NCBI RefSeq assembly: GCF_003160695.1 | Contig: NZ_QGDD01000001.1 | Span: forward strand, 124,001-188,000 | Direction of reading: 5' to 3' | Length of the DNA: 64,000 bases | Source: Nocardioides silvaticus | Lineage (GTDB): Bacteria; Actinomycetota; Actinomycetes; Propionibacteriales; Nocardioidaceae | In this document: in pieces, positions 47,129-54,800 of the stretch | How the letters are laid out: each line of letters starts with the position of its first letter | Numbering within the stretch: position 1 is the stretch's first letter | Program-made: the position numbers and the translations under genes | Notes under the pieces: generated by a model | The model's database searches: none | The model's input: only the letters and a program-made list of their open reading frames with translations | What the model was told of the DNA's origin: nothing

Positions 47129-47174
47129 CGGCATTAGCGCGCGAGTCTGCGAGCACGCAGGGCGGCAGTAGCGG
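47129..47174. repeat. two variant cores (CGGCATTAGCG and CGGCAGTAGCGG)
   Basis: CGGCATTAGCG at 47129-47139 and CGGCAGTAGCGG at 47163-47174 are one-base variants of the inverted core CGGCAATAGCG. They sit between the zinc-ribbon gene and the gene whose stop is at 47177, keeping the one-repeat-per-gap pattern. Confidence 0.6.
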
Positions 47175-47176
47175 CG

Positions 47177-47590
47177 TTAGTTCTCGAACTGAGGAGGGCG
47201 CGTGCCACGCTTCCCAATGCGCCACACGCCGTCGTCACTCCGGACGTTGAGGAACGTGCGGTTCCCTGTCAGCCCGCGCCGTTGCTCGACCTCGTACTCA
47301 CCGGCTACGTACGCGGCGACGACCTTGGCGAGTCTCGCCCATGTCTTCCGCAGGTATTCAACGTCCTCGCTGTCCGCAATGAGGAACGTTAAGTACTGAG
47401 GTTCCTCGAACCGGGCCTCGTGCCACTCGGTGGAGGTGAGCACATAGCCGACAAGACCGCCTACTCCGCGAAGCCGTGCGTGCGCGATCCACTCATCCCC
47501 AGGCGGTAGCCACTCGACCTCCGCAGTATGGCCGACGACCTCCGCCGCGACCTCCTGGAAGAGGTTGCGTTGATCGCTGTCGGTGAGCAT
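47177..47590 (-). CDS. hypothetical protein of the accessory island
   Basis: 137 residues from the ATG at 47590 (a TTG at 47608 would add six). LTDSDQRNLFQEVAAEVV, a beta-rich centre (EWIAHARLRGVGGLVGYVLT), a helical segment (SEDVEYLRKTWARLAKVVAA) and a basic end (DDGVWRIGKRGTRPPQFEN). No family recognised. No membrane or signal features. Core-variant repeats flank it at 47163 and 47650. Confidence 0.55.
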   Translation of the reverse strand: MLTDSDQRNLFQEVAAEVVGHTAEVEWLPPGDEWIAHARLRGVGGLVGYVLTSTEWHEARFEEPQYLTFLIADSEDVEYLRKTWARLAKVVAAYVAGEYEVEQRRGLTGNRTFLNVRSDDGVWRIGKRGTRPPQFEN

Positions 47591-47649
47591 GAGGTGATGC
47601 TGACACAACGAGGGTGTGTTGCCCGCTACGCAGTTCCGCGCCCGTCGAA

Positions 47650-47660
47650 CGGCATTAGCG
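47650..47660. repeat. CGGCATTAGCG variant core
   Basis: Identical to the variant at 47129-47139, 59 bases upstream of the minus-strand gene ending at 47590 and just before the rightward gene at 47689. Confidence 0.6.
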
Positions 47661-47688
47661 TGCTGCTTTCACTCGTCACACTGGAGAC

Positions 47689-48066
47689 GTGTCAGAAGAA
47701 CGCGCGAGCCGCAATCCCTCCGAACCCGCGAAGTTCGGCTGGTTCGCGTATCCGCCCAACGGCGGCTACGAGCGGGACGAAGTAGAGCCCTGGCAGCCCC
47801 CTCCTCACGGGTCGATGATCAGGCTTATGGGCGAACACGGTGTCACCGTTCCGCTGTGGAGCGAAGGCGGGTTGATGTTCAGCGAGCCTGAGGAGTTGAT
47901 CGCCGAATTCGGGGTGTCGCTGGAGTTGGCCAACGACCTAAAGACATGGGGGTGCGGCTGGGAGCACAGGTCGGGGCAGCCAGATCACGACGCCGAGGCC
48001 GCGGGACTGGTCCGCCGTCTCAACGGCGAGCTCGACGGCCAGTACAGGTTCGTCTATCGGCCGTAG
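47689..48066 (+). CDS. hypothetical protein of the accessory island
   Basis: 125 residues from a GTG with CTGGAG just upstream. KFGWFAYPPNGGYERDEVEP, GSMIRLMGEHGVTVPLWSEG, LMFSEPEELIAEFGVSLELA and a C-terminal LVRRLNGELDGQYRFVYRP. It looks like a complete small cytoplasmic protein, but I recognise no family. Confidence 0.6.
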   Translation: MSEERASRNPSEPAKFGWFAYPPNGGYERDEVEPWQPPPHGSMIRLMGEHGVTVPLWSEGGLMFSEPEELIAEFGVSLELANDLKTWGCGWEHRSGQPDHDAEAAGLVRRLNGELDGQYRFVYRP

Positions 48067-48279
48067 CGCGAAGTGACCGCGTCTCTACGGGCATCGCACT
48101 CGCGGCGGCAGTTGCGTGCTGCGGGCCGGGGTCGCCGTCGTGTCGGGAGTTGTGTTCTGACCGAAGGGGCGTATGGTCGAGGGACAAAGTGCTGAAGGTC
48201 CTAGACCCTGATCCCCGGCATCCGCCAGCCGCAATTCGCGCGGCAGAGCAGAGCCGTCAAACGCTCACTGAGGATCACC

Positions 48280-48486
48280 GTGGTCGAAGAGCCCTTTTCC
48301 GGCGTGCATGAGGTAGGCGTTCGCCTACCGTCCCGCGCGGAGGTCGAAGTCGGGATTGTCCTCAAGTGGCGACGACGCGGCGACATCTGGGAAGGCCTCG
48401 TCGCCCGTGAAACCGCGGACGGAACCCTCCTGACCGAATGGCTCCCGGCCCTTGTCTTCACACCGCTGGACAAAACGGCCTCATGA
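48280..48486 (+). CDS. small hypothetical protein
   Basis: 68 residues, VEEPFSGVHEVGVRLPSRAE then VLKWRRRGDIWEGLVARETA. It is a short beta-rich peptide without recognised family. A GTG start is used; the ribosome site is weak. It lies 14 bases before the next gene in the same direction. Confidence 0.45.
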   Translation: MVEEPFSGVHEVGVRLPSRAEVEVGIVLKWRRRGDIWEGLVARETADGTLLTEWLPALVFTPLDKTAS

Positions 48487-48500
48487 CGAACCCGTGACGA

Positions 48501-48794
48501 ATGCCCTCCATCGAGTCGCTCGCAGGCAATAGGAAGCAGTTCAGCACTGAGACGAAGGCGTCGTGCAAGACCTCCGAGGTGGTCTACGTCCTCGCCGTCA
48601 TCGGCGTCTCGATCGCGTCTTTCGTCGTTGATGGAAGCCCCGCTGACTTCGGCCCCCAAGAAGCGTGGTTCTACGTCACTCTTCTGACGATCGGCTACAT
48701 GATCAGCCGCGGGCTTGCGAAGTCCGGGACCCGTGAGCACTCCGACGACTCGACCGGCGCCACTGACGGCCAAGGTGGTTACGACCTCCACTGA
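48501..48794 (+). CDS. small two-helix membrane protein
   Basis: 97 residues. Two hydrophobic segments, VVYVLAVIGVSIASFVV and AWFYVTLLTIGYMISRGLA, are joined by an acidic loop (DGSPADFGPQE). The C-terminal tail is hydrophilic. The family is unknown. A strong hairpin follows 7 bases after the stop. Confidence 0.6.
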   Translation: MPSIESLAGNRKQFSTETKASCKTSEVVYVLAVIGVSIASFVVDGSPADFGPQEAWFYVTLLTIGYMISRGLAKSGTREHSDDSTGATDGQGGYDLH

Positions 48795-48801
48795 CCGCTA
48801 G

Positions 48802-48852
48802 GCACACGACGCCCCCCGACCCGGCTCCAACGGGCCGGGGGGCGTCGTGTGC
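48802..48852. terminator. long GC-rich terminator hairpin
   Basis: Twenty-two-base arms starting GCACACGACGCCCCCC and ending GGGGGGCGTCGTGTGC pair with one G-T type mismatch around a 7-nt loop. It lies right after the small membrane gene and probably ends rightward transcription of the 47.7-48.8 kb genes. Confidence 0.8.
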
Positions 48853-49170
48853 GCGACATAACGAACGATGCGGTACGTCCCAGACCACAACGACTTGGGT
48901 TAGCACCGGGAGCGGCGGGGTACGCAGGATCAGTCCGGACGACCGCGCCTGGCGCATCATCGGAGGAGACCCCGTCGGTTCTGAGAAGCAGCCGGCCGGG
49001 TCGTTCTGAGCCGCAGCCGCGCCCGCTTCTCGGCATCAGCGGGCGCGACAAGCGACAATAGAGTGCGCAGGGTCTTGGTCACCTGATGGGAGCGACTGGC
49101 CCCGCACCGATTCGGCCGCGCTGCTCGGCACGCAGCGAAAACTTGAAAACCGCAAGCTCGGCGTCGGAAC
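48853..49170. other. gene-free stretch
   Basis: 318 bases between the terminator and the 3' end of the GAF-ANTAR gene. A 70-codon open frame on the plus strand begins inside the hairpin and has no ribosome site. I see no supportable gene. Confidence 0.5.
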
Positions 49171-49923
49171 TTAGGAGCGTAGTTCTGCAGTTCGGGCGTG
49201 CTGAAGTAGTGCGTCTTGGTGCAGCTCGCGGCGCACGACTGCACCGGCCACCTCGCTGAGTTTTCGACTGTGGTCGCGGGCGTAGCGTCGCAGGACGGTG
49301 AAGGCGTCGGCCATTTCCAGGTCGCCCGCATGAGCAATGACACCCTTGGCCTGCTCGACCACGATGCGGCTGGTCAACGCGTGTTGCAGCTGAGAGTTGA
49401 TCGTCTCCCGATCCGATGCGGACTTCTCGTTGACGATGGCCACGCTGGCCACGTGGACCAATGCTTGGGCGAGGGCTAGGTCCTCGGTGCCGAGCGAGCC
49501 CACTTCCTCACCAAACAGACCCAGCGTGCCTAGCACGTTGTCCTTCAGCCGCATAGGCAGGGCATGGACCGACTTGAAGCCCACGATGCGTGCGGCCTCG
49601 CAGAACTGAGGCCACCGATCCTCTTTGTCGTCCACATCGGGGACCAGGATCGCCTCACCTCCGTGATAGCAGTCCAAGCACGGGCCCTCGTCGCGCTGAA
49701 GCTGAAAAACCTCCAGATGGTGGGTGCGCTCGGACGAGGTTGCCACCACGTGCAACACACCGCGTGCGTCGGCGAGGAGGAGGCCTGCGGAGGCTACGTC
49801 AAGCAGGCTGGCGCAGTTTGTGGTGAGTTGGCTGAGCATGTCCACCATGTCGTAGTCGTCGACCAGATCATTGGACAGCTCCACAAATGCCTGGATGATC
49901 TTGCGCTCTCTGTCTTCAGTCAC
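49171..49923 (-). CDS. GAF and ANTAR domain regulator (second of pair)
   Basis: 250 residues. The GAF domain (about 15-155) has SERTHHLEVFQLQRDEGPCL and VGFKSVHALPMRLKDNVLGT, and the ANTAR part has IVVEQAKGVIAHAGDLEMAD and YARDHSRKLSEVAGAVVRREL. It should bind RNA and act as a transcription antiterminator in response to a GAF ligand. The GTG start overlaps the stop of the upstream GAF-ANTAR gene (GTGA). Confidence 0.88.
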   Translation of the reverse strand: MTEDRERKIIQAFVELSNDLVDDYDMVDMLSQLTTNCASLLDVASAGLLLADARGVLHVVATSSERTHHLEVFQLQRDEGPCLDCYHGGEAILVPDVDDKEDRWPQFCEAARIVGFKSVHALPMRLKDNVLGTLGLFGEEVGSLGTEDLALAQALVHVASVAIVNEKSASDRETINSQLQHALTSRIVVEQAKGVIAHAGDLEMADAFTVLRRYARDHSRKLSEVAGAVVRRELHQDALLQHARTAELRS

Positions 49924-50708
49924 CGCGGGCTCCTTCCCGCTTCGCCCTTGTCGTCTCGGTCCAGCACCAACCGCCGCTCGATGATCGCCCGGGCCACCTG
50001 GCTTGCTGTCTGCCCGGTGGCCATCGCGTGGGCTCGCAGGCGGACCAAGGCCTCGGCTGCGTGGACGTCGAGCATGGAGATCAACATCCCGGTCGCCTGG
50101 TAGACCTCGAACCGGTCAACCCCGTCCCCGTCCCCGTCCCCGTCCGCGTCCGCTTCGCTAGGCACGGACATTCCGTAGAACTCGTCGAGCTCGGTCTCGT
50201 TTCGGGCCTCAGCCATGAAGTCGAGGAACGGCGCAGACGCGAACTCGGCCGCGATCATCGCGCCCGCGAGGATGTCGCCCTGCAGCGGACCCGGGCCGGC
50301 GCGGAACAAGTCGAGCGCCCCCACGCACTCCGACCCGACCGTGATCGGCAGTGAGAAGACACCCCGGATCCCGTCCTCCAGAACTGCGTTGGCGAATACA
50401 GGCCACCGCTGCTCCTGCGGAGAATCAAGGTCCGGCACCAGCACCGCCTCCTGGGCGGCCACCGCATCAAGGCACGGCCCCTCACCGAACGTGAACTGAT
50501 ACTCATCGAGGCGGCGGCTGGTCTCACTGCTCGATCCGAAAGTCCCCGACGACGTACCGTTCAACACCACTGAGACCGCGGCACCATCCACCTCGAACAA
50601 TCTCACACAGGTCGCGCACAGCGCGTCAGCCACCGAACGCCCAGGCGAGCTATCCGTCACCACGGCAACCAGCTCCGACCTCATGACGTCCAGTGGGACT
50701 GCCATCAT
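49920..50708 (-). CDS. GAF and ANTAR domain regulator (first of pair)
   Basis: 262 residues. GAF segment with the FTFGEGPCLDAVAAQEAVLV and GIRGVFSLPITVGSECVGAL features; a linker with an acidic run DADGDGDGDGVDR made by a hexanucleotide tandem repeat; then ANTAR (FEVYQATGMLISMLDVHAAE, ATGQTASQVARAII). The ATG at 50708 was chosen, with GAGAGG upstream. A perfect 14-bp palindrome lies 88 bases upstream. Coupled to the second GAF-ANTAR gene. Confidence 0.85.
   Translation of the reverse strand: MMAVPLDVMRSELVAVVTDSSPGRSVADALCATCVRLFEVDGAAVSVVLNGTSSGTFGSSSETSRRLDEYQFTFGEGPCLDAVAAQEAVLVPDLDSPQEQRWPVFANAVLEDGIRGVFSLPITVGSECVGALDLFRAGPGPLQGDILAGAMIAAEFASAPFLDFMAEARNETELDEFYGMSVPSEADADGDGDGDGVDRFEVYQATGMLISMLDVHAAEALVRLRAHAMATGQTASQVARAIIERRLVLDRDDKGEAGRSPR
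50121..50150. repeat. hexanucleotide microrepeat (CCCGTC)n in a coding linker
   Basis: CCCGTC occurs four times in a row, followed by CGCGTC. It encodes the Asp-Gly run between the GAF and ANTAR domains. Because the unit is 6 bases, slippage would change linker length without frameshift. Confidence 0.8.
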
Positions 50709-50795
50709 GCCCCTCTCGTTGTGTCCTCGCTGCGCCAAGCCCGAATAGCCCCGCTCAGCAGCCCGAGAGGGCCTGCCGATGCCTGACGGGCAATT

Positions 50796-50809
50796 TGTTC
50801 AGCTGAACA
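50796..50809. promoter_or_regulatory. perfect palindrome TGTTCAGCTGAACA
   Basis: A 14-bp dyad without spacer in the upstream region of the GAF-ANTAR pair. Its size and place fit an operator for a dimeric regulator. The regulator is not identified. Confidence 0.5.
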
Positions 50810-50898
50810 CATCGAAACCGGATACTCGGCCCAGTGCCCGCTCACGCCAACGCCAGTCTCTTCAGGGTCAGACATCTTCAATCTGGTACAGGCGCACG

Positions 50899-50920
50899 CC
50901 CGCTACTCGGCAATAGCGGG
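50899..50920. repeat. 22-bp palindromic element, right inverted copy
   Basis: Exact reverse complement of the 22-mer at 45055-45076. It contains the core CGGCAATAGCG at 50908-50918. The two copies bracket all recognised island genes. Confidence 0.85.
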
Positions 50921-51142
50921 CGCTCGCTCGATCGGGAAGCCGTCCCGCCGGCTCACCGACAACCGCTGAGCCAACGACCATAGGTCGCCGTCGATTCGCC
51001 GTCAGAACGGGCGTCCATGCTGAGCCCAGCTCGTCCCTGAAAGTCCGGGCGCGTCCAGTCTGGTGAGACGCCTCGACAGCCGGGCGTGAGCGCGGCGCGA
51101 ACCGAACTGCCCACAAGTGCCGACAAGGCAGCGAATAAGGTT

Positions 51143-51178
51143 AGAGGCGGCTCCCGGATCTCTCCGGAAACCGCCTCT
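51143..51178. terminator. hairpin at the island's right boundary
   Basis: Arms AGAGGCGGCTCCCGG (51143-51157) and CCGGAAACCGCCTCT (51164-51178) pair with two mismatches. On the plus strand a T-rich run (TGTTTTTCTTTG) follows within 8-18 bases, as in an intrinsic terminator. Its layout next to a tRNA-like end copies that at 44598-44678. Confidence 0.65.
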
Positions 51179-51196
51179 GACCTGCTGTTTTTCTTT

Positions 51197-51228
51197 GTAG
51201 CGGGGGCACTATTGGGACCCGCGCACCT
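51197..51228 (-). other. second degenerate tRNA-fMet-like 3' end
   Basis: On the minus strand, GGTGCGCGGGTCCCAATAG followed by TGCCCCCGCTAC. The last 12 bases equal the acceptor 3' strand of initiator tRNA, while the T-arm is more decayed than in the copy at 44642-44678. Same orientation and same downstream hairpin as the left copy, so the two form a direct repeat about 6.5 kb apart. Confidence 0.5.
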
Positions 51229-51620
51229 TGGCCTCTCCATCACGTCAGACCACGCTCATTCCCCTGGTCCCTCACCTGGTCGCACCCCTCTTCGCGGGTT
51301 CACCCCATCGCCGTCTTCAACAATCGGTGTTCACAATGGCTCGCCAGTGACGCTACCTCCGGGGGCGGACATTCCGCGGGCGTTGGTACGGTTCGCAACC
51401 GAGCCGACAACCGAGATCCAGCAATCGTCTTCAGCCGCCAAGTGGGCCAGAATGCGCTCGGTCCGCGCACGATGTGGGGCCAGGGGCGAACTTTCTTTCG
51501 ATGCTGGAGCAGTGGGGGACGGCCCCGCAATCATGTCGTTGAGCGGCCGCGGTCCCGGGCCAGTTCGCGCGGCGCCAGGCAGCTTCCACCCATGCGCAGA
51601 GTCTTCATGCCGCCCCCAGA
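51229..51620. other. gene-free stretch right of the island
   Basis: 392 bases between the tRNA-like fragment and the kinase-like gene. Open frames here have no ribosome sites and rare-residue-rich translations. I see no gene. Confidence 0.45.
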
Positions 51621-52805
51621 TCAGGGCGCTTCGACGGCTGCACCACCGGACGCTTCGACGACCGCCGCCCCGACGGAGATCGACGATAGAGCCTCGACCC
51701 ACTCTTCCATGGTGGGCCGGGAGCACTTCGGCCCGGAAGCGTGCTGCCACAGACGTCGAAGTGTGGACGTGGCCTGCTTGCTCAGACCCGGCAGCTGGGT
51801 CGGGACCTTCGTGACGTCGATCATGCTCACGTGGTCGCGGCTGACCAGCAGACGGTAGGCGAGCAGCGCGAAGAGGTAGCTGTCGGAGTCGAACGACGAA
51901 AGCCACGCCAGCGCCTCGGGATCGTGCTCAGTCTCCGGGTCCGGGTCCAACAGGCCCGCGCTTCCCAGCACACGCGCGGCGTCATAGTCGAGCGGGCGGA
52001 TGCGCATCGGTGTGATCGCGAAGGCGACCGAGCGCCACCCCAGGTCTCCCAGCACGACACCGGCCATGTGCAGAGCGCGCAGCCATTGCGCCAACAAGCC
52101 CACTAATTCCAGAGCGTCCGGGTCGTCGAGGGGCGGCACCCCGGCGGGCGGGAGGCCGTTAGCCGTTCCGAGGGTCCGGACAGCCCGGTCCCCATCGTCC
52201 AAGGTGAGGACGTAACGGTCGTCCAATCTGGGCATGAAGTAGCCGAGCACAGCGCCCTCGAAGTCGACGAACGCCTCTTGCGGCCAGGCGAGCTCGATGC
52301 GCTGCGCCGAGGAGCCCAGCGCATCGCGGACCGCGGCACCGCGCGTCACGAGCCGGCTCAACCCGCGATCGCGCGAACCCGCTCGGACCGGATCAGCAAG
52401 CACGAGAACGTCGCCGTCGCCGTCACGGGTCGGGTGGACCATGGTCCGCCCGGTCTGTCGCCACGCGGGCCGGGGCTGCTCGTCGTACCTCTCCCGCTGC
52501 GCCATCGAGAGCACCTGCCGGGGATCCATCCGCGGCCGGTACTGCTCCTCGGGCCGGCGGACGAGATCCGCGAAGGTAAAGGCGACCTCAGAAGGAGCGT
52601 TGACCGGCGGCCGCTCGGGCTGGTCGGCCCACCATGCACCCTCCCAGACCGGGGGGAGGTCGAGCCGTTGAGGATCGACCTCCACCTCCGGGCGATGCCG
52701 GCGGCTACGGCTTCTCTGTCGTCTCCACAGGAGAAGGACGATCCCGCTGACCGCCAGGAGTCCCCCCAAGGCGCCCGCGAGGATCATCCACCGGTCCGCG
52801 CTCAC
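51621..52805 (-). CDS. membrane-anchored kinase-like protein
   Basis: 394 residues. A membrane helix at about 6-27 (WMILAGALGGLLAVSGIVLL) is followed by a roughly 100-residue linker and a degenerate protein-kinase-like domain. LRALHMAGVVLGDLGWRSVA (about 240-260) resembles the LHxxGxxHGDL catalytic loop of bacterial kinases, with LG before the Asp, and RIRPLDYDAARVLG resembles the DFG/metal segment. It may be a pseudokinase or an active kinase of a divergent class. It is last in a three-gene operon, coupled to the MotB-like gene by an ATGA-type overlap. Confidence 0.6.
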   Translation of the reverse strand: MSADRWMILAGALGGLLAVSGIVLLLWRRQRSRSRRHRPEVEVDPQRLDLPPVWEGAWWADQPERPPVNAPSEVAFTFADLVRRPEEQYRPRMDPRQVLSMAQRERYDEQPRPAWRQTGRTMVHPTRDGDGDVLVLADPVRAGSRDRGLSRLVTRGAAVRDALGSSAQRIELAWPQEAFVDFEGAVLGYFMPRLDDRYVLTLDDGDRAVRTLGTANGLPPAGVPPLDDPDALELVGLLAQWLRALHMAGVVLGDLGWRSVAFAITPMRIRPLDYDAARVLGSAGLLDPDPETEHDPEALAWLSSFDSDSYLFALLAYRLLVSRDHVSMIDVTKVPTQLPGLSKQATSTLRRLWQHASGPKCSRPTMEEWVEALSSISVGAAVVEASGGAAVEAP

Positions 52806-53416
52806 CGGGTCCCCTTCCTCTCGTCGGTCGTGAAGACGTAGATCTCCAACTGCGCCGTGCCGTAGTCCAGCCGACCGTTCCAGAACGGACGCACCACACC
52901 GGTGGTGTCGCGGCCGCTCGCCACTTCGGCGGGTGTGGGGGTACGGCCCGGACCGAATGACTTCCGGGGGAAGAGTGTGGGCGAGGCACAGGTGAGCTCC
53001 TGGCCGACCGCCGCCGCTACGCGCTGAGCTTGCGACGCGTCGTCCGGGTGACCGCCGAAGATCAGGACCAGGGCCGCCTCGGCGCCCTCGTCGATGAGGT
53101 CGGCGGTGGCGTTCTGCACGGACTGACAGGCGGCCGAGCGGGCCCGCGTGGCCGTGGGTCCGGAGCTGAGGAGGGCATCCGCGTTGACCTTGACCGTGAC
53201 CCTCGTCGGTTTCGTTCGCATCCCGACGATCTCGGGCTCGGGTTTGGGCTTGGGCTTGGGCTCGGGCTTCGGCGGCTCCACCTCCAGGGGGATGGCCGTC
53301 CCCAGGCCGACGATGAAGAGCACGAGGAGCAGGTCAGCGAAGACCCACCCGGCGACGGACTCCGACGAGCGGAGCCGGCCGCGCCGGGCGTCGGCTGTGC
53401 TCGGGCGCAGTGGCAT
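52802..53416 (-). CDS. MotB/OmpA-like membrane protein with conserved membrane Asp
   Basis: 204 residues. One membrane helix (about 22-43, VAGWVFADLLLVLFIVGLGT) holds an aspartate at residue 28, in the place where MotB and ExbD proteins carry the ion-conducting Asp. A Pro-Lys-Glu linker (about 46-62) leads to an extracellular domain where ALVLIFGGHPDDASQAQRVA resembles a worn OmpA-type peptidoglycan-binding core. It likely forms an ion-driven motor with the neighbouring MotA-like protein. It ends inside the start of the kinase-like gene. Confidence 0.6.
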   Translation of the reverse strand: MPLRPSTADARRGRLRSSESVAGWVFADLLLVLFIVGLGTAIPLEVEPPKPEPKPKPKPEPEIVGMRTKPTRVTVKVNADALLSSGPTATRARSAACQSVQNATADLIDEGAEAALVLIFGGHPDDASQAQRVAAAVGQELTCASPTLFPRKSFGPGRTPTPAEVASGRDTTGVVRPFWNGRLDYGTAQLEIYVFTTDERKGTR

Positions 53417-53419
53417 GGC

Positions 53420-54661
53420 TCAGCGCGCCAGGCCGTCGGGACGAGCCGCACCCACGCGCAGCTCCTCGAGGATCTGGCCTGCCAGGTCGGCCGCGGAAGC
53501 GAGGGTTCCAGCCTGTCCCGACAAGGTGAGGCGGTGCTCGTCGAGCACGGCGCGGAGGTCGTCGACCGCTTTGGCGAGATCGGCGACCGTCCGTCGACTG
53601 GCGTCGGCGAGCTCGGTGCTGGTGCGACGACCGGCATCGGCGGCCTCTGTTGCGGCGCTGCGTCCCGCCGTCAGGCCGGCGTCGACCACCTGGGTGAGTT
53701 CGGTCTGCGCAGCCGTGACCTGGCCGATCGCTCCCTCCAGGGATTGCAGGGACGCCGAGGTGCGGGTGGTGAGCAGCTCGGTCTGCTCCGAGACTGCGCT
53801 GCGGAAGTGCTCGATGAGCGAAGACAGTTCCTTGTGCAGAGCGGCGGCGGACGACGTGACCTCCTTCTCCGCCGCGGCGACGGCGGCTGCGGTGGTCGCG
53901 AGGTTCGTCTGCGCCGCGGTCGCCGACGCGAGCAGGGGGGAGACGGCCTCGGTGAGCATGATGCCCGCTTCGTTGATCCTCTCGAGCCCGGCCTGCGACG
54001 AGGCCTCGAGGGACTCGACGCCGCGTCGGGTGGCTGCGTGGGCCTTGTTTAGCTCCTTGACGGAGCGCTCGACGGCCGCCTCGAGGAAGCGCGGGTCGTC
54101 GGAGCGCCGCTCGTTGAGGACGCGTTGCGCGGTCAACAGCGCGCTGAGAAGCTGTTGGTGCGCGCGGCGAGCACTCCGGTCCTCGCGGCGGACGTTGACC
54201 TCTGCCGCAAGGCGGTGCAGCACGATGAACCCCACGGCGATGCCCACGAGGACGACCGAGATCTCGGCTACCTTCACCAGGCGGTGGGACTCGGCAAGTC
54301 GTCCGTCGAAGCCCTGCGTCCATAAAGCCAGGAAGGTCCGGCCTCGCTCGTCACCCGCGGCGAGCAGCTCGTCATAGGCTGTTGTAGCGCTGCGGAGGGC
54401 GTACCACGTCCAGCCGACCGGAGCGAACACGCAGGCGCCGGCCAGCATCCCCAAGAAGCTCTCCAGGAAGTGCCGGTGGCCGGAGGTCATCGTCGCTTCC
54501 GGGGGGAAGGCCGAGACCAGGTCGATGCCCGTCCACGACGTGTCGGAGGCGTCGGCCAGAGCACGGGACAGAGACTCCAGGTCCTCTCGGCGACCCTCGA
54601 AGTGGGGATCCTCGGCCAGCTCTGCAATGCGCTTGGCGCTGGCGGCTCGAGCCTTGTTCAC
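53420..54661 (-). CDS. MotA/ExbB-like membrane protein with long coiled-coil tail
   Basis: 413 residues. Two membrane helices at about 68-89 (SFLGMLAGACVFAPVGWTWY) and 130-149 (KVAEISVVLVGIAVGFIVLH) are followed by about 240 residues of helix rich in Ala, Thr, Glu and Leu, a long coiled coil inside the cell. Zorya ZorA proteins have a comparable layout, but sequence identity to ZorA was not tested and only two membrane segments are seen. The GTG at 54661 follows GAGGAG. First gene of the three-gene operon. Confidence 0.55.
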   Translation of the reverse strand: MNKARAASAKRIAELAEDPHFEGRREDLESLSRALADASDTSWTGIDLVSAFPPEATMTSGHRHFLESFLGMLAGACVFAPVGWTWYALRSATTAYDELLAAGDERGRTFLALWTQGFDGRLAESHRLVKVAEISVVLVGIAVGFIVLHRLAAEVNVRREDRSARRAHQQLLSALLTAQRVLNERRSDDPRFLEAAVERSVKELNKAHAATRRGVESLEASSQAGLERINEAGIMLTEAVSPLLASATAAQTNLATTAAAVAAAEKEVTSSAAALHKELSSLIEHFRSAVSEQTELLTTRTSASLQSLEGAIGQVTAAQTELTQVVDAGLTAGRSAATEAADAGRRTSTELADASRRTVADLAKAVDDLRAVLDEHRLTLSGQAGTLASAADLAGQILEELRVGAARPDGLAR

Positions 54662-54800
54662 GCGTACTCCTCGTCAAGAAAGAAACGACGCCTACCGTAG
54701 GCCAGGCGCGGCTCCGCGACCCGCGATTGACCGAAGGCACCTCCTGATCGACCGCGGCTGGTTAGGGTCTTCCTTTCCCCAGCAGAGAGGCTCCGAGACA

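Noticed and set aside
46996..47250. 84-codon open frame on the plus strand
   Set aside because: It crosses two repeat cores and the 3' end of the opposite gene, with an Ala/Arg/Ser-rich, structure-poor translation.
45055..48066. Classical integron with attC sites
   Set aside because: The repeats lack the paired RYYYAAC and GTTRRRY core boxes of attC, and no tyrosine integron integrase is present. The cassette-like spacing is kept as an open observation instead.
48849..49061. 70-codon open frame on the plus strand
   Set aside because: It starts within the terminator hairpin, has no ribosome site and shows no protein-like pattern.
51086..51814. 242-codon plus-strand open frame across the island edge
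   Set aside because: It reads through a hairpin and the 3' end of the kinase-like gene on the other strand and looks like non-coding sequence.
51621..54661. A canonical Zorya system
   Set aside because: Only a MotA/MotB-like pair is seen; no ZorC, ZorD or helicase-nuclease gene is present, and the third gene is kinase-like.
52802..54661. Flagellar MotA/MotB stator
   Set aside because: The MotA-like protein has two rather than four membrane helices and a long coiled-coil tail, and no flagellar gene is nearby.
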